From: Steinernema hermaphroditum
Lineage: Eukaryota > Nematoda > Chromadorea > Rhabditida > Steinernematidae
DNA: 64,000 bases
Assembly (NCBI GenBank): GCA_030435675.1
Contig: CM059624.1
Coordinates: 3,124,769 to 3,188,768, forward strand
Direction: 5' to 3'
Part shown: positions 23,246 through 35,561 of the stretch, piece after piece
How the letters are laid out: every line of letters begins with the position of its first letter
How positions within the stretch are numbered: position 1 is the stretch's first letter
Notes under the pieces: generated by a model
Seen by the model: only the letters and a program-made list of their open reading frames with translations
Told to the model about the DNA's origin: nothing
The model's database searches: none
Made by a program: the position numbers and the translations under genes

Positions 23246-26200
23246 CTACTTGGACTCGTCAACAAGGATCAAACAAGCGTTGTACAGGATCTGCGCGAGT
23301 GCCACGTCGAATCCGTGCGCCTCGCATTCGAGATCGCCAACCGTGATGTATTCTGGATAGGCGGTGACGAGATTCGTGAATCCGGCGACCATCTTAAAAT
23401 AGTTCAAATGCCCAATTTCCTACAGAAATATGGCGCCTACCTCGGGGCCGATATCGATGACCTGTTCAGGCTTTCCTTCGTAAAGCCTGGAGTTGTTCAT
23501 CCGGTGCGCGATGAAGGCCTTGTCCGCTGATTCGAAAATGAGCCTTAAGAAGAGCATTTGTGAAGAGAGAACAGGCTGGTTGGGGTACCTTTGAGCATGC
23601 TTACGGATCAGGCGGATCTTCGTGTCTTTCGTCCACTTGAACGTGGGCTTCTGGGAGAGCAGATCGATCTTCTTGCCGATGACGGAATATTTTCGCTCAT
23701 CTGGAATAAGTTGCATTTTACTTTGACTTTCTGTTTGGTACATTTTGTCACTAGGTACATTTATAGCCTTAGGCGCCATGCATAGCTCTCTTATTCGACT
23801 CTAATGGAGTGCCCTGTGCCGTGTCCAAAAGAACACCGGCGACTGTAATCTGATATTGTGCCTTTTCTTTGTTTATGGGTCATACTGCCATTGATTCCGG
23901 AACGTAAACGTTCAGGACGGCATCAGAAAGAATGCGAAATCTTCAGTTGTGGGACAGTTGCTACCCCAAAACTGAAACTTCGGGTACGCGAAAACCCAAT
24001 GATTCGTATGTGGTAGTGCGCAGAGATGGGCATCGGCTCAGTCGTATATTATTGCCAGCCGGTTGGCCAACCGACTGAACCGACCCGTTTGTGCCCGTCT
24101 CTGGTAGAGGGTTCATGGAAAAAAGGTGCAACCGGTTGCCACACCCCGCACGTTCCCTGCCTCGCCTATATGAGAGCAACGTGCGAGAGGCAGTCCGCCC
24201 CATGGAGGCAAACTGCGGGCACCTCTCCCTCCTATCATGCTCATATCCCCTTGTTTCCATTGAATCACCCTTATACCCAATAAACTATCATGTGATTCAC
24301 TAGGAGTAGATCATGGATACGGATTTGGAGGTCACAGGAATTAGATCAGTAAGCCGTGCGAAGGCCGAACACGACATGATGACCCCTCAGGTACCGCACA
24401 AGTGTCGTGCAATCGTGGTGGAAAACTTACATGGCGTGAGCACAGGCGGCAGCGAAGTTTTCATGAATTCCCTGGCCATCATATCAACTCCGTTATCAAC
24501 GAAGCTTCTCGTGAGCTTTGCAAGATTGCGAATGTGCATGTTGAAAGGCATAAGGAGTCTAAAATATGTAATTATAGATTTAAAAACTCCAAAAAATGGT
24601 TACTTCTCGGAGTAAGATTCATCGTTCGGATACTCACAGTCGGCGATTCCACCCATGTCCAAATAATTGCAAGGAAGCGACTTCCTCAAGTGTGCCGATT
24701 TCTCAGCTAATTGCTCCATAACTTCAGGAATCAGCTTCTCCATCATATCGGCAAAGGCATTTCGGCGACACACACTAATGGTGATGTGGAAGGAATGTTC
24801 GTTGGTGGTCAAAGCCTGGTGGATGAATCCACGAGGAACATAGAGCAGATCGCCAGCATGCACGACGTCATCGAACAGGGGCTTGCGGTGCTTCATTTGT
24901 GCGTCGGTGAAATTGCCGCTCGATTCGCGAGGCAGAGAGTCCTCCTTGCCTTCTGGGCCATAGACCTATCATAATCGCTATGTATACAAGGAGTGTCCCT
25001 GGAATGTACCTTCCAACGCTTCGATCCTTCAAGTTGCAAAATGAAGGCGTCAATCTCGTCCCAATGTGGGGCAAATCCGGCAGAGCTGGCCGGGGTGAGA
25101 TAGGTGTTGGCGCCGACAAAGGAGCAGAAGAGTTCTTGGAGAACTTCGCAGAGGTACCAGACGTTGTCGTCGAAGGTTTGTGGATTGACGAACTGGACGG
25201 AGCGTTTGAGCTGGAAGCGCAAGGAGGTCATCATTTAGTTCTTTACGTTGTGGTACTATGCGAACATAGTACAGATTGTTAATTTTTCGCAAAATTTCTA
25301 CTCCCCAAATTCTATCACCAAATTTCGGCGAAATCGACGGCGAAATCGACCATCCCTTGTTTTCTCTGGTGATTAGGCTAATCATTGATTATATGATGGT
25401 GGTTCTTCATAGTGTAAGGAAAGACGAGCTTTGGATTTGAGTCGTCCCGATAGATCTATATTTATATCTACCACAGCCGATTATATACCACTCACTGCCG
25501 GGACGTTTTTTTACTTTTTACGGCTACGAGCTTAGATCATAGAGGTCACTAGCTCTAATCTCTACTTACTACCTTTTTGCCATAAACAAACTAGTTCTGC
25601 CTTGTTGAATCTCGTTCATACCGTTACGACTTCCACGGGATTTGCTTCAAATTTGTCCCAGATCTACGGGACGCATCAAGTCTCAAAAAAGACTTTTGAT
25701 GCGGATTTGTGCCGGATTAACCTCTCAAAATTTGTTGAAATAATGCTACGTTATTTCCTACTCTTATGATATGAGTGAAGAGGTTAATGTATACCTGAAG
25801 GTGGTTCTGCACAGTCTGCGGATAGACACGTCCTTCACCGTTGAGCGTCGTTCTGACACCATTCTTATACGAGGCGATGTTGATGTTGTTGCCGTATTCC
25901 AAACAGTGCTAAGCAATGCGTTGAAACAGTTCACTTTGACCAGTGTTACCTTCTCGATGAGATCAACCAAGGCGGGAGTGGAGAACAGATTTCCGTAATA
26001 CTTCTTGTCATTTCTCTTAACATGAAGAGTCTTCTTTTCGAAAATGGACCTAAACACGCATTACAATACCGTATATGAACCTTCAGGCTACTTGAAGAAG
26101 GTCTGCAGCTCGCACGGGCCAAGGATCCATTGGAAGGCGGAGTTTGCGTTTTGAACGGAGTGGTGCGACTTGGAAAAAGGGAAAGTGGAAAAGTCAACAG

Positions 26201-27835
26201 GCGCCTTTCCGCTTGGAGTGGCGGTCTTAACAACGAGAGCGGCTTCGGCGTCTTCTTCGTCGAGAGAGTCAAGATCTGAGCCACTGTCGTCCTCTTCTTC
26301 GTCGTCGTCATCCATATTGCTGTATAGAGATACGTCCTTTCCTAAAAGTTAGATACGGTGAGATAGAAGACGCACATGGAGGAAGGTATGATCTTTCTTA
26401 TTCGCTTTCTCTTATGCTCTTACGTATGCTCTGTATACTGGCCCTCAAGAATGACTATTGAGCGACATATTTCGACTATCACCTCAAATAAAAACATGAT
26501 ATACTTACCATCTCGCAAAATATTGTTGAACAGTGCCTCACAGTCGTTGTCGTACTCCATCAGCGCCTGCTCGTCCTCATCTTCGTCGTCCTCCCCAAAG
26601 CCTTCTTCATCCTCATCTTCATACCCTCCTTCCTCCCCATTGAATTCGAGCTCCTCGCCACTGTCCTCATCGATGATCTCGGCAAACACTGCACCATCTT
26701 CTCCGCTCATGTCGAGCATATCGTCTTCGCCCTCCTCGTCAAAGTCATCTTCCTCGTCATACTCATCTTCCTCATCATGCTCCCCGTAGTTGACCTGGTA
26801 GTCGTTGACTACATCGTAGTCCGTTCCCTTTTTCATCACCTTGCCGTCGAAACGCGTAGCTGGCGTTTGGTCTTCGTCGCTGTCGAGCTCTTCGATGGAA
26901 ACGTCAGAGGACTGCTGGAAATTCTCGAAGCGTTTCGGGTCAGGGGATGGATGCTTTGCGCGCCTCTTTCGCTCAGATAGCTCCTAGAATCAGGTAAGAC
27001 TCAACCTAATGCTGGTGTTGTACCTCAGGGGAAAAGCTCAGTTGAGCCTGTTTGTCCTTCTTCTTATCCTTCTTGCCCTTTTTAGTGGGAATGCCTCCAT
27101 TTTCCTGGGGTTTCTGGGCGTCCTTTGGCTTGTCCTTGTTGGAGCTACCTGAGGTGGACTGTCCATTTTGGTGAACACTCTTCTTCTGTGCAAGTGCAAC
27201 TTTGGCTGAAGCTTCGGCGGCCTTCTTCGCCTTCTTCTTCAGCTTTTTCTTTTGGGTTTTGGAAAGCGTTTGGGGGGCGTTTTCGGTGATTTTGTTATCC
27301 TTGGCCGAGAAGTTGGCTTCGACACGTTTGACCTTGCCGGACTTAGCCTTCTCTTTCTGGAAAACCAATTGGAGTTATAAAGCCGAAATAAAACTGGTTT
27401 TTATGTGTGGATTATAAGGTTATAACCCAGCTTAGGGTGACGAGAACTCGATTTGTACTTGGGCGATAAATGTCATAAGTTCGATCTCACCAAATACAGT
27501 CCTTTTTCCCCGTGGGTGTTTTCATTCATCGAAACAGTTTCCGTTTCTGTGGCTAGTTTAAGATCGCAAAACAGAAGTGTCAGTAGCGTTTTATATCAGA
27601 ACCCTCCAAGACAATAACCAACCTTGTGACTGTAGGCCTTCTCTTTCAAGGTTCCCGCCTCCTTCGCCTTGCTAGCAGCAGATTCCAACGAATCGAGGTT
27701 GTCGTACATCCTCTTGAGCTTCTCCTCCATCTGCTGCTGCTTCTTCTTGATCTCGCTGGCGGTATCCGGAACCTTCACTCCGGGAACGCCAGCAGCATCC
27801 TTGTTCTGCTTAAACTTGTTGCGATTTCGACCCAT
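23246..27835 (-). CDS. jmjc-1: NO66/JMJC-1 ribosomal oxygenase (JmjC, Fe(II)/2-oxoglutarate)
   Basis: Nucleolar dioxygenase of the RIOX/NO66 family (known to hydroxylate a histidine of ribosomal protein L8). N-terminal exons, phase 0: MGRNRNKFKQNK with a coiled coil; KEKAKSGKVKRV with a Lys-rich nucleolar-type tract; then ELSERKRRAKHPSPDPKRF and a long acidic stretch (26519-26830). The catalytic part starts FQWILGPCELQTFFK, then KKTLHVKRNDKKYYGNLFS, YKNGVRTTLNGEGRVYPQTV and SSAGFAPHWDEIDAFILQLE. The HxD iron ligands are in PHWDE, and the distal His is in PRGFIHQAL. LPRESSGNF is typical of NO66. C-terminal exons hold the winged-helix part (MNNSRLYEGKPEQVIDI; FTNLVTAYPEYITVGDLECE) and end DESK. 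Start is the first in-frame ATG after an acceptor. Small exon limits near 23.6-24.6 kb are approximate. Confidence 0.9.
24021..24103. mobile_element. hAT-like MITE, 83 bp, in an NO66 intron
   Basis: Termini CAGAGATGGGCA and TGCCCGTCTCTG are inverted with one mismatch. The 8-base flanks GTAGTGCG and GTAGAGGG agree at 6 of 8 positions, as for an aged hAT target duplication. Related ends occur at 2009-2143 and 52953-53270. Confidence 0.55.
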
Positions 27836-28030
27836 CTGGAATGCTTTCTTCAACGACACTAAATCGAAAATAAGATGGAATTGGGAAGGAACTTAGGTAA
27901 GCGCGAAATTCGCACTTTCGAAACGTGAGATTCAGCAATGGGATTCACCGCAATTGGACTGCGTGGTGGGACCACCACGAGAACTCGAACGGAACGAATT
28001 TGGTGTGTGTGGAAGGAAATAAACAGTATA

Positions 28031-29453
28031 CAGTGCGTCCAGTAATGATACGTCCACCTCTTTTTTCTCGCATATCTCGCGATTAACGAACTTTGACAAA
28101 CTGTAACATCCACCATTTGAAAGAGCAGCCAAAATAACGGTACTTAGCATAGAACGTTCGGAATTCGGTGTTGGAGGTTGGTGAAAAAAATATGGTTTTT
28201 TTAAAAATAGGCCCAGATTGCTGTCCAGAAATGATACGTCCACCCAACGAATAATTCGCTGTTTTCTGTTTTTTGCGTTCGTTTTGCTTCAGGTTCACTG
28301 TTATTCATAATTCTACGGCGTTCCAGGGTTGTTTTGTGAGTGGTGGGCCGCGACCCGTGCTCAAAAGATGTCGTAAAAGGCCATATTGTAGTCCTCCATG
28401 CCGAATACCTATCTAGCCGTCAAACTGCGTAAATTTTCTTCGCAAACAGCTTCCAAACCACGCAAAACACCGTTATCTGCGTCGAGAATTGCATAAGTGC
28501 ACAAGTGAGATCATTTAAGCGTTTATGGGCATCACTTGCCCTTCAAAACTTAGAACCCCAACTTGACCTGTTTTCTTGCCCGGGTCCTGGAACGATCCGG
28601 AATACGGTATTTTCGGCCTTTTTCATCGCTATCACGTTTTAGAGCGTATGCGAAAACCCTCCATATGTTTTATTCCATGAAAAATGATGTATCTTTCAAC
28701 GTATTTCACGATATGCCACGTACCATGGAATTTACAATGGAAAAAGGCAGTTTTTCATGGGATTTTTCAAGATCCACAAATATTTTGAAAAGTACTCCAT
28801 TTTGCAAGGAATAAAACATATGGAGGGTTTTCGCATACGCTCTAAAACGTGATAGCGATGAAAAAGGCCGAAAATACCGTATTCCGGATCGTTCCAGGAC
28901 CCGGGCAAGAAAACAGGTCAAGTTGGGGTTCTAAGTTTTGAAGGGCAAGTGATGCCCATAAACGCTTAAATGATCTCACTTGTGCACTTATGCAATTCTC
29001 GACGCAGATAACGGTGTTTTGCGTGGTTTGGAAGCTGTTTGCGAAGAAAATTTACGCAGTTTGACGGCTAGATAGGTATTCGGCATGGAGGACTACAATA
29101 TGGCCTTTTACGACATCTTTTGAGCACGGGTCGCGGCCCACCACTCACAAAACAACCCTGGAACGCCGTAGAATTATGAATAACAGTGAACCTGAAGCAA
29201 AACGAACGCAAAAAACAGAAAACAGCGAATTATTCGTTGGGTGGACGTATCATTTCTGGACAGCAATCTGGGCCTATTTTTAAAAAAACCATATTTTTTT
29301 CACCAACCTCCAACACCGAACTCCGAACGTTCTATGCTAAGTACCGTTATTTTGGCTGCTCTTTCAAATGGTGGATGTTACAGTTTGTCAAAGTTCGTTA
29401 ATCGCGAGATATGCGAGAAAAAAGAGGTGGACGTATCATTACTGGACGCACTG
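28031..29453. mobile_element. TA-flanked 1.4-kb fold-back (palindromic) element
   Basis: Two 646-bp arms, 28031-28676 and 28808-29453, are reverse complements with no indel (paired positions always sum to 57484) and I found only one mismatch (near 28163). A 131-bp spacer separates them. The outer ends read CAGTGCGTCCAGTAATGATA and its complement, flanked on both sides by TA, as in Tc1/mariner insertions. The arms hold no recognisable transposase; open frames in them (71, 83 and 78 codons) are mirrored shadows. It lies about 200 bp upstream of the NO66 start, so it may sit in that promoter. Confidence 0.85.
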
Positions 29454-29455
29454 TA

Positions 29456-30363
29456 TGTTGTTAGCAGGTACGCATAATAATCGTGTTGTCTACAATAGCT
29501 AAGCAAAGAGTACAGATACTAGCCTCTTACTGTTTCCAAGCCATTGTCACTGAGCTGTAGATATCCTGGAATTTTTATCTTTGAGCGCTCAGAAGCGGGG
29601 AAAAACACGAGCCTGGCACTTTGAGAAGAAGACACCATTAGATAACCTGCTGGCGGCAAATATTGTACTCATAGAGATGTGATTTTCACGCGCAACCCAG
29701 CGAATAAAATGAATAGGTTATCGGTCCAAAAATGGCAGTGGCAGTTCCTGTTGAACTGTCTCTGTTCATTGCGAAAAGGTTTCATTAGATCGATGTCGGC
29801 TCAATGTCGATACTTGGTCGGATCTCAATTAGAGATGCACGTAGTGAATCGCTCTCTTCTGAACTGTTGAACACCTTCCATTCCAATGCGGTCCGTTCAA
29901 AGCCGCCCTGAGTGGCATCTTTTGTCTGTTGTCAAATCGAATGATCAAATGCGACCACTCTTGTACGGATAGAGAAATATACGCACATGGCCAATGGATC
30001 CGTCGGTTCTTTATACAGTTCAATTTAGATAAACGTCTGTAACATCATTTCAGAGTGCATTCAAACGTGAGAACAGTCGGAACACTAAGCAGAACGACAG
30101 CTCTCACGATTTGCATTTCGCACAAGACCTCAGATGTGCTTCGACGCTTGGGAAAATGAGTATCTCGACACAAGACCACATTGAACACACACTTTGTGCC
30201 GTGTTCGATTTGAGACAACAGACAAAATGAGAACTGAACACAAAGTAGTGTGGTTCCTTTCACGTCATCGCCGGGATGCGATAGCATATTTCATTTACTG
30301 CATACAATTTTTGATATGATGAGTGCATCAAAATACGTTCGACTCTTTCAGACGGTCCCTAGT
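29456..30363. other. Intergenic, 0.9 kb
   Basis: Between the fold-back element and the stop of LAPTM4-like gene 7. AT-rich, no supported gene. Confidence 0.4.
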
Positions 30364-31345
30364 CTAGTACTTCTGCATTTCGGCGTCGTCGTCAACGACT
30401 TCAGCACGGTCAAGATGGGCGAGATGTTTCAAATGAAGATAACATTTTTTGACGATGTCGAGATACCAGATAGGAATAAGTAGAAGAATGATGAAGCCGA
30501 GCGACATGAATGCGAGTCCGATACGAGCTCGAGTCTCTGAAATGGCTTTTAATCAAAGGACGGTCTGGCACGTGTTAACTGACCTGAGTCGTCCAAATAG
30601 TGTGGAATAGCTGGGTCATCGACGTGTTGTACTACCCAATGAATGTTGAATTGGCCAACAATGGAAAGTGTCAACAGAATGAGACTCGTGGCGATGACAA
30701 CATACTGGAAAATGTAGCATACAGGGTGACCCAAAAAAGGCACAAGTCTGGAATGTCATTTCCATGAGAGGATGCTTACGGAAATGACATTCCAGACTTC
30801 CCTCTAACTCTCGTATTTGTCTTTTTGCCCATATTTGTCTTTGAGTAGCTGGTCTTCTAAGTCGGACCAAGAAGACAGCCCTCACGACAGGCGAGCAAGT
30901 TGCTTTTACGGTTCAAAGTACAGGGTTCATAGTCATTTTCACGGCAGGTTCTGACTAGCGGCTGGTTTTTTCCACCTACCATCAGCACAATGAACGGAGT
31001 GAGAAGATGGTGTTTTCGTTTCTTCACACCAGCGATTAACAAACACCCGAAAATGATCAGCACGGCATTGTAGACTCCCATTCCTAATCGGATGGACATT
31101 GGAAATGCTGCCGTAAAAGTGTTGATCATGTTGAAAGAGCCGCCGATAATCGTAAAAAGACCGATTATTAAGGAAGCTTTCTAAAAGTACAAAATCTAAG
31201 TGAAATGCAATACTATCGCCTTGTCCACCCTGACGTGCATTCTGCCACATCCACAATGAACTTTGTGGTGTGGAGGGTTTGGTGGAGTAACTGGAACGTT
31301 GGCCGGACCGGGCGGATTGGGAGCATCTTGAATTTCCGACGACAT
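30364..31345 (-). CDS. LAPTM4-like four-TM protein 7, proline-rich N-terminus
   Basis: Exon 1 from ATG 31345 is longer than in the others: a Pro-rich cytosolic segment (DAPNPPGPANVPVTPPNPP) before HCGCGRMHVR. Exon 2: KASLIIGLFTIIGGSFNMIN (TM1), VYNAVLIIFGCLLIAGVKKR (TM2), HHLLTPFIVLM, with the donor at 30979. Exon 3: YVVIATSLILLTLSIVGQF (TM3), then HWVVQHVDDPAIPHYLDDSG. Exon 4: RARIGLAFMSLGFIILLLIP (TM4), then KKCYLHLKHLAHL and an acidic end DDDAEMQKY. The QMQK-like tail (EMQKY) links it to genes 2-6. The intron between exons 2 and 3 carries a perfect 20-bp inverted repeat (30744-30799). Confidence 0.76.
30744..30799. repeat. Perfect 20-bp inverted repeat in an intron of LAPTM4-like gene 7
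   Basis: Arms 30744-30763 and 30780-30799 are exact reverse complements (AAGTCTGGAATGTCATTTCC) with a 16-base loop. Just outside it, TACAGGGTGACCCAAAAA resembles a mariner-type terminus, but no matching right end is visible. Confidence 0.8.
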
Positions 31346-33237
31346 TGATCTGAAAGCACTTAATGTCTAACGGAAAGTAATAGCGTGAGCATCGGTCGAC
31401 GAAGGTAAAAGTGAAAACAGTGCGCCTGGGGCGGGAAACACGTTTTGGGGCGTCACGCGAGAAGACGTGAGTTCGCGGAGTTGCATCGGTTGTAGCCTTG
31501 GAATGCAGACTTCATTGGCTACGCCTGTTTGTTTATGTTTTTGGGCTGATGTGCAAGATAAGCTAATAATTCGAGTGATCAATGAAAAGTGGTTCTAAAA
31601 GGGTGTGTAAATGAAATGGGAAGGACGAGCAAAGGTCAAAAGGCATACTCTCGACAAAGAGGGCAGAGTGATCATGTGTAGCAAAAGTCACAGAAGTTCC
31701 TGTTCAAGTCGACTAGTTGTGCTTTCAGTCGTGTATGAAAGAACAAGAGACTCATATGTCTGCTTCTTAAAGGCAGTGCCATAAGCTTCTTAAGAGAAGT
31801 CATGCAACACAAGGCTTACATGACTCCCCTACTATAGCCACTGATTCCGTATTAACTGACCTCTACCCTTCCTGCTGGAAAATCTTTAGGTAAACATGTA
31901 GTCGTCATAACTTGCAGTCGCGTTCCGCGAATGGCAAAAATATAAAATCAGAAACCAAAAATAGCAAGGCGTTGCGCGAGTAGCGTAAGATCGACGTCGG
32001 AAAACACATTTGTTGCAATGTGTGCGGAACTCAAATACATCAACTCTCAACGGGAGTCTTACAAATTCATCACATAGAAGTTGTGTCGAAAACAGTCCAG
32101 AGACTGAAGGCGCCATTCATCGCCCATTCAGAAATTTGTCGTCGCGACCGGCCGCTTCCGAGCTCGTTCCTCGGAAACCCTGGAGACAACACGGCTGTCA
32201 GGCAAGACAACAACGTTCAGAACCTTTTTAGGATGATACAATCATGAGAAGAAAGCGAATCTGTGCCATCAACTGGAACGGTCATCGGTCCTCGCCCGAC
32301 CTCACTAACACGCAAAAACATCGAGAATCCGCCATTGCCGTGTGTCTTCTATTTCGCAATTGGGACGAATCGGGACGGCTAAATTCTTACTATCTCTTAA
32401 CTTTCTAATTTTTGCCAATTTTCGATATGCGAAGTATGGTAATTGATCCCTTATTGAACATAGTTGATCAGATGCGTTGGCGGCTGTCTGGGAACCATGC
32501 GACGTGTTCAGCCGAGTCGATTGGCTAGCCGATGTGTCACCCTCATCCGATCGTCCGATCCGTCAGGCGTCCGACGACTCCCAGCCGAGTAATCTGATTC
32601 ACTGATGATTCAATTTTTGCATTAATTCAAATTTGCAAAACGCTAGAGTTACGGCCAGAAGAGCAGATAGAACTTATGCGCTTATTAACAGTCCAGAGGG
32701 AATCGGGACACGTTGATGCCATAGTCTCACTATTTTCGATAGAAGACGGTCAGGCTTGTGGGTTGAATTAATCAAGGATTTGTCCCTTAGTATCGCTTGA
32801 GAAGGGAGCAAATGAAGAGGGCGCACTTTATTAGCTGATTCGTATTATAAACAGAACCTGTGAATCTTTCAAAATTTCTGAAATCTAATCTAACTGTTGC
32901 TACCACGCGGAACGACATTATCCTCGCCATTTTTTCTTTTCGAGACTCGCACGGCTGCCTATTTGCATATGCGAATACATTAACAAAAAGCGTAATATCT
33001 CCGCCGCCATCGTCTGGCGCTTGTACGCTCGACGATGGCGCCACTTCAAGTGTTACTAGACGATGCCAGGGTGATGGGCGAAAGTACGTTTCGTGGGGAT
33101 AGCTTGTAGCTTGCTAATTTGATCTTTATTTCACATTACAAACACAAAGGATAAGATCTCAAGATACATGATTTACAGCGATAAAAAGAAAACGATGCTC
33201 AAGTACATAATAGCACATCTGAACAACAATATACAAT
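31346..33237. other. Intergenic, 1.9 kb
   Basis: Between LAPTM4-like genes 7 and 8. Around 32470-32590 there are CCGAGT/GGCTAGCCGA/CCGATCGTCCGATC words like those in the MITEs elsewhere, so a degraded copy is likely. No coding sequence supported. Confidence 0.4.
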
Positions 33238-35561
33238 CTAGCTCTGAATGATTACCTCTGCGAGTTCAGCTTCTTCTCTATTCTCTTTAGTGGAATTCAC
33301 CTCTGTCAGCTCGACTTCTTCACTATTATCCTTAGTTGAAGACATCTGTGCCAGCGCAATTTCTTCACCATTCTTCTTAGCTGAAGTCACTTGTGGCAGC
33401 TGGACTTCTTCTCTGTTCTCTTCGGTGGAATTCGCCTGTGCTCGCTCAACTTCTTCACTATTCTCCTCAGTGGAATTCGCCTCTGCCTCCTCAACTTCTT
33501 CACTACTTTCTTCAGTTGAAGTCACCTCTGCCAGCTCAACGTCTTCAGAATTCTTCTTAGATTGCAATTGGATGAAATACATGCGGCACTGTCGAATGAC
33601 GCGAATGGTGATGGCGGAAGAGCCACAAAGAATAATGCACCCGATGATAACAAAACAAGAGACGTAAGAAATGGTTTCAGAAAGTTCATCAGCGATATTC
33701 TGTTGATCACCCGAGTGTTTGAACAAGTTCCTGGCGATGTTCATGGCAAGGGGCTTCGAAATAAGAATGGCAAGAACTGCGACAGCTATAGTGGCTGTGA
33801 AGAAGCTAATCTCTAGACTCTAGAAATGTTTTTCCATGTTAAGTTACTAAATAATAGGGCAATTACCTTGATAACAAGACATAAAAGGAGATTGTTAGGA
33901 TTCTTCCGCAGAACTCCAATCACTATCACGATCCCCATGATCGTCTGTAGGATCCACAAGATGCCAAACCACGCGATGTAGGTAGGGGCGCCGAGATACA
34001 GTTCCGTGAGTGTTACACTGATGGTATAAAGACCATAGGCAAGGTGTAGGAAGCCAGCCAGCATGGCAACAGTCTAAATGAATCGGAATCAGCAAAAGGC
34101 ACACAATGAACTACCGTTATGTGGAAGCCCCCGAAGCGGTCAACTGGTTTGCTGGAAACGGCTGGGCCGGTGGACTGATTGACGGCTGGGCTGCTAGATT
34201 GATCTTGCGCTGGGCTGGTGGATTGATCCCCGGCTGGAGCGGTTGACTGATTCCCGGCTGGGTCGGTCACCTCTGCTGTTTCACCATTCTCCGTAGTGGT
34301 ATTCGCCTGTGCCTGCTGAACTTCTTCACCATTCTGCTCAGTGGAATTCGCCTGTGCCTGCTGTACTTCTTCACCATTCTCCGTAGTGGTATTCGCCTGT
34401 GCCTGCTGAACTTCTTCACCATTCTCCGTAGTGGTATTCGCCTGTGCCTGCTGAACTTCTTCACCATTCTCCGTAGTGGTATTCGCCTGTTCCTGTTGAA
34501 CTTCTTCACCATTCTGCTCAGTGGAATTCGCCTGTGCCTGCTGAACTTCTTCACCATTCTCCGTAGTGGTATTCGCCTGTGCCTGCTCAACTGCTTCACC
34601 ATTCTCCGTAGTGGTATTGGCCTCGGCCAGCTCAACGTCTTCAGCATTCTTCTTAGTTTGCAATTGAATGAAATAGATGCGGCATTGTCGAATGATGCGG
34701 ATAGTGATGGCCGGAAAGCAGGAAAGAAGGACGCACCCCATGATAACAAAACAAGAGAAGTAAGGAATGGTTCCAGAAAGTTCATCAGCCCTCATCTGTC
34801 GATCGCCCGGGTGTCTGAACATGTTTCTTGCGATGTTCATGGCAAGGGGCTCCGAAACAAGATAAACAAGAGCAGCGACGGCTATGATAGCAGTGATGAA
34901 GCAAACCTCGAAACTCTACAAATCCTGTAAATCAACTAAATAATACGACATTACCTTGATCACAAGACATAGAACTAGATCGCGAGGATTTTTCCGCAGA
35001 ACTCCAATCATTACCACGATTCCTACGGTCGTCTGGGGGATCCAGAGGATGGCAAACAGTCCGAAATAGATAGGACTGCCATAATATAATTTTACAATGG
35101 TTGCACTGATCATAAACACGCCATAGTAAAGATGCAGGAAGCCGACGAACATAGCTACAATCTAAATGAATCGCAATTGGCAAACGTAAGGTCAAATAAT
35201 AGAAATGAATTACCGTTATGCGGAAACCCAAGAAGCGGTCAAGTGGCTTGCTAGAAACGGCTGCATCGGACGACTGATCTACAGCTGGATTGGAGGACTG
35301 ATCCGCGGATGGGTCGGTGGACTGATCAACGGCTGAATCGGAGGACTGATCGACAGCTGGACCAGTGGATTGATCCGCAGATGGGCTGGTAGACTGATCC
35401 ACTGCTGGACCAGTGGATTGATCCACGGCTGGGCCGGTGGACTGATCGCCAGCTGCATTGGTCGACTGGTCCACGACTTGATCGGTGGACTGACCCGCGG
35501 CTGGGCCGGTGGACTGATCCACTGCTGGACTGGTGGAAGGGTTAGATGGAGGGTCAGACAT
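33238..35561 (-). CDS. Fused double LAPTM4-like protein (two four-TM modules with tandem repeats)
   Basis: Five exons, all phase 0: 35561-35214, 35161-34955, 34915-34115, 34073-33867 and 33819-33238; 713 residues. Exon 1 is about twelve 8-residue Ser/Pro/Asp units (DQSTGPAV type) ending SSKPLDRFLGFRIT. Exon 2 has TM1-TM2 of module A and ends RKNPRDLVLCLVIK. Exon 3 has TM3-TM4 of A (FEVCFITAIIAVAALVYLV; FVIMGCVLLSCFPAITIRII), eight 15-residue units of AQANTTTENGEEVQQ type, then without a stop four more 8-residue units ending SSKPVDRFGGFHIT. Exons 4-5 repeat the whole module: TM1-TM2 ending RKNPNNLLLCLVIK, TM3-TM4, and six decayed 15-residue units. Exons 2 and 4 are both exactly 207 bp, so a full gene duplicated and fused in frame. 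The start ATG is certain; cytosolic placement of the repeats is inferred. Confidence 0.82.
34270..34660 (-). repeat. 45-bp coding minisatellite (8 units)
   Basis: Eight copies of a 45-bp unit encode AQANTTTENGEEVQQ-like repeats, with a variant unit (NSTEQNGEE) at positions 3 and 7 that suggests block duplication. Another minus-strand frame and a plus-strand frame are also open across it, which is why several overlapping reading frames appear. Decayed relatives of the unit are at 33245-33530. Confidence 0.85.
35240..35540 (-). repeat. 24-bp coding repeat (about 12 units)
   Basis: Tandem 24-bp units encode DQSTGPAV-like octapeptides at the N-terminus of the fused LAPTM4-like protein. Four further units at about 34140-34260 mark the start of the second module. 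Confidence 0.8.

Noticed and set aside
28563..28921. Paired frames MTCFLARVLERSGIRYF on both strands
   Set aside because: Mirror images within the palindrome arms; no known protein and no extra support.
34267..34785. 172-codon Arg-rich frame (RRIPLRRMVKKFSRH repeats)
   Set aside because: Alternate frame of the 45-bp repeat; the Glu/Asn-rich frame is joined in phase to TM exons.
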